DNA of 64,000 bases from Scylla paramamosain (taxonomy: Eukaryota; Arthropoda; Malacostraca; Decapoda; Portunidae). Shown here in pieces: positions 54,195 through 64,000 of this stretch (the first letter of the stretch is position 1; every line of letters starts with the position of its first letter). A program made the position numbers and the translations under genes. The notes under the pieces were generated by a model, which ran no database searches, was not told the DNA's origin, and worked only from the letters and a program-made list of their open reading frames with translations. Where the stretch lies: positions 4,717,967-4,781,966 of the forward strand of contig NC_087191.1 in the NCBI RefSeq assembly GCF_035594125.1. The letters run 5' to 3'.

Positions 54195-54396
54195 CCTCCC
54201 AGCCTCACGTGCGTATGGCCAATCAGCGGCGCGGTTGCAGCCGCCCGGCGCGGGCGAGCCAATCACAGCACCGCTGCCATGTTTACCAGCGCCGTTGCCA
54301 TGGTGACAACACACTCACCATGTGCTCATCCACTCTGCCCTTTAACACGCCCGAGCACAGACGCACGCTACCTTTCTCGTGACTCTTTACGCAACT
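54195..54396 (+). promoter_or_regulatory. Promoter-like segment: two CCAAT boxes and an X-box
   Basis: CCAAT at 54,219-54,223 (GGCCAATCAGCG) and 54,259-54,263 (GAGCCAATCACAG), and GTTGCCATGGTGAC at 54,294-54,307, which fits the RFX X-box consensus RYYNYY-N(1-3)-RRNRAC. The segment is GC-rich unlike its surroundings. An ATG exon with a splice donor follows within 100 bp. Confidence 0.5.
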
Positions 54397-54446
54397 ATGG
54401 CTACTAGAGTGCAGACGAAAGTGTCACAGCATCTCACCAGCCTTAC
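54397..54446 (+). CDS. Candidate captured first coding exon
   Basis: ATG followed by 50 nt open (MATRVQTKVSQHLTSL start) ending at a strong donor (TTAC/GTAAGT). It sits right after the promoter-like segment inside the TIR element. No downstream exon is recognised, so the parent gene is unknown. The exon is short and could be chance. Confidence 0.3.
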
Positions 54447-55834
54447 GTAAGTTTTTTAAATCCCCAGTCAACCCGACTTAGTGGGTTGAAGGGGGATTTA
54501 AAGGGTTGGTAAATCCGCTAAGGGCATTGCCAGGATCAAACAGACGTATCCTGGTAATCAACTGTCTCAAGCCAGTGTAAAGGATGAGAGCCAACTATAT
54601 TCATTGAATACAAAAAAAAAAAAAAAAAAAATTCGTTTCTTCATAATGTTCTTGACATAGCGGCTTTCCATTAATACTTACCAGAATGCATGCACAAACA
54701 TAAAATTATCAGCATTACACACTGTTAGTCATAGCAGGACGTCAAAGTTATGGTAGGAGTAATAACGTGCCGGTAATGAGTAAGTTTTATTTTTTACGCT
54801 CGGAAAAAAATTCATAAAAAATTTATTTATGTACCAATCTTCATGAAACTTTCACCTAATACTATGTGTAATAGGCTCTAACACATTATTAACAAATGAA
54901 AACAATATCGGGAAAAAAAATTATTACCTACGGTATACGCGTTAATTAACGCGTAAGTCATCCACCCAAAATCGTCACCTATCACTTCGAAACCTACATC
55001 CCCAAACAGAACTACCCAAGACCTTTCAAATGATGTATAATACTTACTTATTTAAGGATATCCTATTGTGCGCAATCAGTGTTTAACTTTGAGCGCGTTT
55101 TTCTCGAAACTTCCATTTCTCGGTTACGTCGTTGTTGCGCCGCGCGCCTCATATAGGGTGGCAGGTTAACGTGAGTGAAAAAGCTGGGATGATGTGAGTG
55201 TGCATGATGTGGAGCACCTGAATGAGAACCTGGTTGAAGACGTGCGGAGTAATGCTGAGAACCAGATAGATTTTGTGAGAGCAAGCAGAAGAAAGAGTAT
55301 GTAAACCATGGTGGTATGATGAAATCCGAGTGGCTAGGAAGGAGCGAAAAAGAATGAGTAGACAGTGTAGATGGCCGAGGAAAAAGAGACATGAAAGCAA
55401 AGAGGTGGAAAACGAGTATCAGAATGCATGGGCAGCATATGTGAAATAGCAGTGACTGACAAGGTGAATGATGATAAATGAAGACCAAAGTGAAGTGTAA
55501 AAGAAGTGTGATCAAATCTTTAAGGGAGAAAGGCATGAAAGTGGCTGAGAATGGTATAAGTTCATGAGAGGTGAGAATATGTTAGGCAGTGTTGATGTGG
55601 AGAGTCTGAAAGTGAATAGTGAAATTATAGCAGAAAAGGAAGGAATCAGGGAGGCAATCCGACAGTTCTGGGAAGAGGTGGGTGGCTTAGGTGAGGTGTT
55701 TGGTGTGAAAGAAAGATGTGTGACACTGGAGAAGATGAATGCAGATAAACTGGATGAGAAAATCAGCAGGGAAAAGCTGGATAAATGTGTGATAAAGCAG
55801 AAGAATGGAAAGGCAGCATAGCCAAATAAGATAC

Positions 55835-56230
55835 CCATGACCTATTGGGAACCGCCATGTCGTAGTGGGGAGGGTGGGCTTGCATATCCCTATGACCTGG
55901 CTAGTGCGGCTAGAGGGGGCTTCGGCTCTTGGTTTGCCCTACATAGGAAGTGAAGACCATCCATGCTAGTAATGTTGCCAGTGACGATCCATTCTAAATG
56001 GTCCCCAGACTTAGGCTGCCAGTACGAGTCAATGGTGCTTCTCACCAGAAGGGCCATCTTTTGAGGTCATCATGTGTTGGATGGTTGAGTGTCTAGACTG
56101 AAATGCGTTGTGGGGAGAGATCTTAGCTCCATCATGGACAAACTTTATCATGAGAGGTCACTTTTTAAAACAAGCGGCCCCTTGGGGACGAGGTAGCCCG
56201 TTCATGGCAACCAGCACTCTCCCTTTGTAT
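55835..56230. other. Unrecognised sequence before a (TA)n array
   Basis: About 395 bp (starts near CCCATGACCTATTGGG) between LINE-B and the microsatellite. It looks like part of another repeat, but no domain or terminal signal is visible. Confidence 0.4.
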
Positions 56231-56246
56231 TCCCAGTAGGCATACA

Positions 56247-56465
<219 letters not shown>

Positions 56466-58101
56466 TTAAAATTCTTCGCAATGATGTTTTCCATGCCCTC
56501 GCTGGCCTAAACCCTCGGAAGGCTTATGGACCTGATGGGGTCCCTCCTATTGTTCTCCGAAACTGTGCCTCCGTGCTTGCACCTTGCCTAGTCAAACTCT
56601 TTCAGCTCTGTCTGTCAACGTCTACCTTTCCTTCTTGCTGGAAGTTTGCCTACATTCAACCTGTTCCTAAAAAGGGTGACCGTTCTAATCCCTCAAACTA
56701 CCGTCCTATTGCTTTAATTTCCTGCCTATCTAAAGTTTTTGAATCTATCCTCAACAGGAAGATTCTTAAACATCTATTACTTCACAACCTTCTATCTGAT
56801 CGCCAGTATGCGTTCCGTCAAGGCCGCTCTACTGGTGATCTTCTGGCTTTCCTTACTGAGTCTTGGTCATCCTCTTTTAGAGATTTTGGTGAAACTTTTG
56901 CTGTTGCCTTGGACATATCAAAAGCTTTTGATAGAGTCTGGCACAAAGCTTTGATTTCCAAACTACCCTCCTACGGTTTCTATCCTTCTCTCTGTAACTT
57001 CATCTCAAGTTTCCTTTCTGACCGTTCTATTGCTGGTGTGGTAGACGGTCACTGTTCTTCTCCTAAATCTATTAACAGTGGTGTTCCTCAGGGTTCTGTC
57101 CTGTCACCCACTCTCTTCTTATTATTCATTAATGATCTTTTAAACCAAACTTCTTGTCCTATCCACTCCTACGCTGATGATACCACCCTGCACTTTTCCA
57201 CGTCTTTTCATAGACGTCCAACCCTTCAGGAGGTAAACATATCACGCAGGGAAGCCACAGAACGCCTGACTTCTGATCTTTCTAAAATTTCTGATTGGGG
57301 CAGAGCAAACTTGGTATTGTTCAATGCCTCAAAAACTCAATTCCTCCATCTATCAACTCGACACAACCTTCCAGACAACTATCCCCTCTTCTTCAATGAC
57401 ACCCAACTGTCCCCCTCTTCTACACTGAACATCCTCGGTCTGTCCTTTACTTATAATCTGAACTGGAAACTTCACATTTTCATCTCTAGCTAAAACAGCA
57501 TCTATGAAGTTAGGAGTTCTGAGACGTCTCCGCCAGTTTTTCTTACCCGCCCAGCTGCTAACTCTGCACAAGGGCCTTATCCGTCCATGTATGGAGTATG
57601 CTTCACATGTCTGGGGGGGTTCCACTCATACTGCTCTTCTAGACAGGGTGGAATCAAAAGCTTTTCGTCTCATCAACTCCTCTCCTCTAACTGACTGTCT
57701 TCAGCCTCTCTCTCACCGCAGCAATGTTGCATATCTAGCTGTCCTCTACCGCTATTTTTCATGCTAACTGCTCTTCTGATCTTGCTAACTGCATGCCTCC
57801 CCTCCTTCCGCGGCCTCGCTGCACAAGACTTTCTTCTTTCTCTCACCCCTATTCTGTCCACCTCTCTAACGCAAGAGTTAACCAGTATTCTCAATCATTC
57901 ATCCCTTTCTCTGGTAAACTCTGGAACTCCCTGCCTGCTTCTGTATTTCCACCTTCCTAAGACTTGAATTCCTTCAAGAGGTAGGTTTCAAGACACTTAT
58001 TCATCAATTTTTGACCACTGCTTTGACCCTTTTATGGGACTGGCATTTCAGTGGGCATTTTTTTTATTAGATTTTTGTTGCCCTTGGCCAGTGTCCTTCC
58101 T

Positions 58102-58136
<35 letters not shown>
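56466..58136 (+). mobile_element. LINE-A, youngest-looking copy, complete RT domain
   Basis: An open RT frame from 56,466 ([20 protein letters not shown]) through [60 protein letters not shown] and [13 protein letters not shown]. One frameshift at about 57,475 separates the last third (LRRLRQFFLPAQLLTLHKGL to FKR). It ends with the family 3' UTR and a poly(A) of about 31 bp. It is 5' truncated at the same RT position where the copy ending at 41,003 stops. The catalytic YADD is intact. Confidence 0.9.
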
Positions 58137-58139
<3 letters not shown>

Positions 58140-58475
58140 TTGAGAGGTGATATGGGATAGAGCACGTTTAGGGAAAGACTTACAAAAGCGACATTTGGGT
58201 AAAAAATTAGGCTTGAGAAAATGAATGATGCAAGAATAGCAAGAAAGGTGTATCTGTGGAATGAAAGTGGAAACAAATAGAGGAAGAGGTTCGTGGGAAT
58301 GACAGACGGGAATGAATTACAAGTTGTGTGGAGGATGAGAATGGCTGGGAGAAATCAAAATGAGCGTGAATGAGTCGTGACAAGAGAAGGCAGAGTGGGA
58401 AATGAATGGAATGTGAGAAAATGGAAGAGTGAGATAAACAGGGAAGTGAAGTGTATGGGACTGAATGAATGGAAG

Positions 58476-59423
58476 AACAAGCTACACTGACACTGAGGTT
58501 TCCAGGCAGCTCCCTGCACACATGTCCTCCACTAGGGGAGAACTGTATGCTGTTCTGGAGGCGCTCCATATTGTGGCGCCTCTCCGTAAGGATGTATTCT
58601 TCTTTGTTGACAGTCAAGCTGCACTGTATGCTCTCCAATCTACCTTCCCCATGGACTGTGATCTAGTTAATAAATGTTTTTATCTCATCCACACCCTAGA
58701 AGGTGCTGATGCCACGGTTCACTTCACCTAGATACCCTCTCATGTGGGTATCCCGCTTAATGAAGAAGCAGACTGCCTTGCTCAGTGAGCCCTTCAGGAC
58801 GACACAGTGGACCCTGGCGCTGAGTACACTCTGGGCTATGTTAAGGACTTTGTACATAGTAGGATTAGTGATCAGTTGGAGCTTTGTTGCCATAGGCGCA
58901 CTGGCAGTAGTCTTCACTATGTACGTGTCTCCCAGAGGTGTGCTTACATCTGTGGGAGACACACTGCATCACACGACAAGGTGGCAATGAGGCTCAGATT
59001 AGGCTATAAATACTTTTGGAAAATCAGTGCTTCTCCTGGCGTGTGCTGTGTGCTGTGTGCTGCACCAAGGGGACACACTCTGCGTCATTATGTCACGGAA
59101 TGTCCTTTCATTGCTACATTTAGGCTGCAAGGTCAATATGACTTGTATACCCTCATTGACCATTTCTTAGACTCAGCCACTCTCAGGGATATACTCGAGG
59201 AATATCCTACGTTTGCTCCCAGACTGTAGGATATTTATGCAATAAGGTGTGCAATATCTGTATATATTTATTTACTTATATTCTTGTAATGTATACTATA
59301 TTTTTATATTTTTGATACTCTACCTTTAAGTCTTTGCCCAGGGGATGGGTGGCAAGGTCCGTCCTTCTCCTTTGTATTTCATTATTAATGCAACAATAAA
59401 TGTATCAATCAATCAATCAATCA
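58476..59423 (+). mobile_element. Other LINE 3' end with RNase H (I-like clade)
   Basis: RNase H from SSTRGELYAVLEALHIVAP (Glu), FFFVDSQAALYAL (Asp) to FTWIPSHVGIPLNEEADCLA (His/Asp), with a stop in place of Trp and another after CLAQ. A C-terminal zinc knuckle (CVLCAAPRGHTLRHYVTEC) follows. The tail is ATCA repeats, typical of I/Loa-type LINEs. It is 5' truncated and inserted in LINE-B with a short flanking repeat (CAAG). Confidence 0.72.
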
Positions 59424-60020
59424 AGATGGAACGGAAGAGCATCCTGGAATGGTACGAAAAGAAAGAGGCCCTGATGTATGAAAGGAGGTATGATGGAAGC
59501 TTGGATGGTGATCTCTTCCGAGCTAGGGCAAAGTGTTTGGATGTGAATGCAAGGAATTACAGATGGTCTGAGTCCCGCAGCAAAGTGTGCCAGATGTGTG
59601 ACATGGGAGAGGATGAGACAGTGAAGCATGTGGTGCTGGAGTGTAAGAATTATGAGAGAGACAGGAGAAAGAAGATACAAGTGATTCTGATTGAGTTAGG
59701 GCATAATAGGAATGAAAGAGTGGAGAAGAAACCGTGGAAGGGAATGGATGGTGGTGCTGTTGGTATTGTGTAGAGAGACGAATAAGAGGATGGTTGCGGC
59801 AGTGAAGGAGTTTCTTGAAAGAATGTGTCTTGCCAGATGTAACGGCAATAGGATACTGTTCGTTTTTTTTTTTTTTTTTTTTTTTTTTCAGTCTTCAACT
59901 GGAGTTGCCGATCCAGAGGCCTGGTTCAGGAGCGATCCCGAGCCACCTGTAGCATCAATATGATCATATGATATGTTGTTGGAGTCGAAGTTGTAAAATT
60001 GTGTATTAGAGGACAAGAGC

Positions 60021-60335
<315 letters not shown>

Positions 60336-61454
60336 GCTACAGGTTTTCTAAGAGCCTGCAAGAATCAATGGCAGAAATGAGCAGGCAGAGGGGGCAGAGT
60401 GAAAGACAGCCACCCGCGGGCTGCAATGCAAACATGTTAGGTGAAAACAAGCCGATGTGTGTGTATTGTTTTCAATAAAATCTCGAACATACAGAATTAT
60501 CTACATACAAGTCAGTCATGAGTGAAAACCGTTATTAAAACTGTCTAGCATGATTGTTTCAAATTAAGTGAATAGTAACACTTGCTTACAATGTGCGTGA
60601 AACAACCAAGCCTTCCAGCAGCGTGTAGTATTCTGGAAGGGCGGGTAAAAATGTCTGAATGATCTTCCTGTCTTAGGCCACGACTTCCAACACATCATTG
60701 TGTTCTGGTACAGTGCCATAATACAGTGTGAGGTCATGACTGATACAATCAATTCATGCTAAAATACTCTGCACAGTTGCATGTATTTGCGCAGGTGATG
60801 AAGTAGGATACGTCTGAAGAAGCGATACACAAGATGGAACGTTACCTTAATAGGGAAGTTGTAGGATTTGTTAAATTGCCTATGTTCAACTCGTATCTCC
60901 TCCGCATTTTAATCAGGAAGAAAGGAGAACAATGTCTGCTATCGTTTTTTCTTGTACGATAATTTTGTGTGTTCGATGAAAAGTAAAAAAAAAATAAAAA
61001 TACTTCCAAATATTTGTCAAAAATCAAAATCAACTTCAAACAAAAATTTTGATAGCAGACTTTGTTCGCCTCTCACAGTTTCATAAGCTGCAATAGCCCA
61101 TATATGTGTAACAGGAATAACAATGGAGATCATTTTTATATGTCAAAATCCGCTATTTTGAGATATTGTCATGAACTTAGGGGGTTACTATAATTTACCT
61201 CTTGCAGCTAGGAACTTGAAATTTACATGATACATCAGAATATGTTGAAAAAGCAGGCACAGTTTCATTTAGTTACATAGGCCTTTCATGATTTTACGCT
61301 TAATTACCGGGGGAGAGAAGAGAGGGAAGAATTTTATTATTATTATTTTTTTTCGCCATATTTCGAAGTAAAAACCAATGTTTCACTGTTTAAAATAAAT
61401 AAAATATTAATGTATCAGATACATTAATTATTTGCTGGATTTACGGGAAAAAAA
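60336..61454. other. No recognised gene
   Basis: About 1.1 kb of AT-rich DNA. The small minus-strand frame 60,564-60,752 encodes two similar short blocks (QNTMMCWKSW and QNTTRCWKAW), but nothing else supports a gene. Confidence 0.45.
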
Positions 61455-62534
<1,080 letters not shown>

Positions 62535-62775
62535 AAACGTTGCATATATCAAAAGAAGCAGGAAAAATGCAGAAAATTATAAAAGAAAAAAAAAATCTGA
62601 TCCAGATCCCTTCTCCCTTTTTTTTTTTAACATAGCAAAATCTGAGGAGCGGGGCAAGAGACCTCGCTCCCGCCTCTGTGAATGACCTATGAACTTGATA
62701 GCTGCTAAACATGCTCCTTATATCATGATTTCCCTCTGCTCCATAATCGCTAATAACAGAACATATTTCGTTATA

Positions 62776-63060
62776 TTATAATACCTGCAGTCTGTCTAGA
62801 CAGTATGATAATAAACAGGGATGCCTGAAGAGATGGAACGCTCCCAAAAAAGCGCAAATAGTATGTAAATACCACCAAAAAGACGCTTTATTCATACTCG
62901 TATAAGAGAACGCACGTTCAGTGGAGACATTTGTTCCAGGAAGGCAGAGTACAAACTGAACCAGTTCTGACATGCGTTGTTGACTGACATCTTTGGCCTT
63001 GCAATGAGCGAAAATTTGCATCCATCGCTGGTCTGTTGATAGGTTTGACTTATTCCACTC
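62776..63060 (-). pseudogene. hAT-type transposase C-terminal fragment
   Basis: SELVQFVLCLPGTNVSTERA, then FSYTSMNK matches the hAT dimerisation region (FVL.LPGTNAS.ERVFS..N). It is preceded by STDQRWMQIFAHCKAKDVSQ. The frame then degenerates. No catalytic domain or terminal repeats are visible. Confidence 0.65.
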
Positions 63061-63675
63061 AGCTACTCTGTGAGCAATAAATAACTAACAAATCTTGCCG
63101 AGAAAATTATCAAATTGGTCTTCTACAGTCCCCTCTCTAATTGCTGTGGTGCCCCTCAGCCCTATCTGCCAGTGGTCTGTTTTGTTTGTATGTGCCTCAA
63201 ACTTGAGTTTGACAGAAAATGTTACTTGGACATGGTGTCAAAAAGGTAGCAAGAATCTGGAAGAAGAGACAACGAGATGATGCCGACGTATCTCTTGCAA
63301 GTAGAACGATATTTGTGATGATAATCTTATAAAATGAAACACACTGTCTGTCTGTGGGTGTGAGTGTTTTTAATTATGTTGATGTTTATTTTTTTTTTAT
63401 TCAGTATTATTTTTTTTTTCTATTTAATGCGTTTTGTTTCTGCTATGTATTATAGTTTTTTTTTTTTATTATTATTATGGTGAGGGTGTTTTATATTTAT
63501 GTGTTTATTCAAGATTATATTCAATGTCTGTTTTAAAAGTTCCTTAATTGTTTGGCTGTGTCTGTAAATAAAGTAAAAAGCACAGACAAATACTGTTGTC
63601 TTTTGGTGATGGTGGTGGGGGGGGAGGAGGAGCCACCACGAGGCCGTTGTGCATTGGGCACCAAAATGGCTAGCA
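63061..63675. other. T-rich region, no gene seen
   Basis: Contains several T-runs (63,389-63,470) and a G-rich patch (63,610-63,630). No coding or element signature. Confidence 0.5.
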
Positions 63676-63835
63676 CTGACCCTAGCCTCTTTAATGCAAG
63701 AGTTAAGCAGTACCTTCACTCTTTCATCCCCTCTACTACTGGTAAACTGTGAAATCCTCTGACTGAATCTGAATTTCCTCCTACCTATGACTGGACACAT
63801 TTCAAGAAAGAGGTATCATCAATCCTGAACTGTTT
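63676..63835 (+). mobile_element. Diverged LINE-A-related 3' end
   Basis: ASLFNARVKQYLHSFIPSTT, a GKL block, then FPPTYDWTHFKKEVSS align by order with the LINE-A RT C-terminus (ARVNQYSQSFIPFSGKLWNS..SYDLNSFKREVS) but with about half the residues changed. It may be a sister family or a very old copy. Confidence 0.65.
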
Positions 63836-64000
63836 TTTTTCTCTGGAATTTCATCCCTCTTTTAATTTGTGAGAAACAATTTGCAAGCCATTTTTTTCAA
63901 GAATTTTTTTTCAGCATCAGTATGCCTCCTTTGTACATACATTAAATATATAAATACCACTTACCTGACATATATATGTAGTAACTGAACAATTCTTACA

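Larger units (their letters stand above)
53976..55151. mobile_element. TIR-bounded element of 1,176 bp with promoter-like cargo
   Basis: The ends TGAGGCGCGCGG..CCGCGCGCCTCA are exact inverted repeats, extended by AACAACGACGTA. They are flanked by TAT on both sides (53,973-53,975 and 55,152-55,154) within continuous LINE-B sequence. There is no transposase, so it is non-autonomous. The left end has a second partial terminal motif (GTACAACAACGACGTAACCG) and a third at about 54,172-54,190. The interior is a GC-rich segment (54,195-54,400) and an AT-rich segment. Confidence 0.75.

Noticed and set aside
60564..60752. Small Trp/Cys-rich minus-strand ORF
   Set aside because: It contains two similar 10-residue blocks but has no family match, no supporting signals and no conserved neighbour.

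Overview
This is eukaryotic DNA made almost entirely of nested transposable elements. It most likely comes from an arthropod and probably from a decapod crustacean. The reasons are: two non-LTR families (called LINE-A and LINE-B here) in many copies of mixed age; BEL/Pao, Ty3/gypsy, PIF/Harbinger and hAT relics; a Maverick/Polinton; long (TA)n arrays; CCTAA-rich repeats; and the last exons of a chemosensory-type ionotropic receptor. The species cannot be read from the window. No rRNA, tRNA or CRISPR was recognised.

Layout. 1-3.85 kb is a broken BEL/Pao element split by two tail-to-tail LINE-A insertions. 3.85-10.1 kb holds further LINE-A copies and a (TA)n array. 10.23-10.69 kb carries two exons of an ionotropic receptor, the only convincing host gene. 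12.07-14.40 kb is a decayed PIF/Harbinger element. 15.1-16.86 kb is LINE-A again.

From 16,860 to 40,963 lies one minus-strand Ty3/gypsy insertion flanked by a perfect 5-bp target duplication (GAGGG) within a LINE-A copy. Its domain order reads gag-protease-integrase-RT-RNase H, the uncommon Gmr1-like order. It is split by a Maverick/Polinton (about 18.47 to 33.65-34.13 kb), and its 5' LTR is split by a 2.05-kb truncated second gypsy-type element.

The Polinton is the centrepiece. All its genes lie on the minus strand: minor capsid/penton, protein-primed DNA polymerase B in four exons with phase-1 introns, packaging ATPase, integrase with chromodomain, two small conserved proteins, a macro-domain protein, a basic core-like protein, major capsid protein, adenain-like protease, and a spliced Pro/Gln-rich protein. 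Together these could replicate (PolB), integrate (integrase), package (ATPase) and build and mature a particle (capsid proteins, protease). All large reading frames are open. The only visible break is one homopolymer frameshift in the last gene.

41.0-59.97 kb holds LINE-A, an inverted gag-protease fragment, two head-to-tail LINE-B copies (ORF1 with PHD-like finger and SGNH esterase), and a third LINE-B copy broken up by four insertions. One of these is a 1.18-kb terminal-inverted-repeat element that carries a promoter-like segment with an X-box. 60-64 kb is repeats, a palindrome of about 1.1 kb, a hAT relic and a diverged LINE tail.
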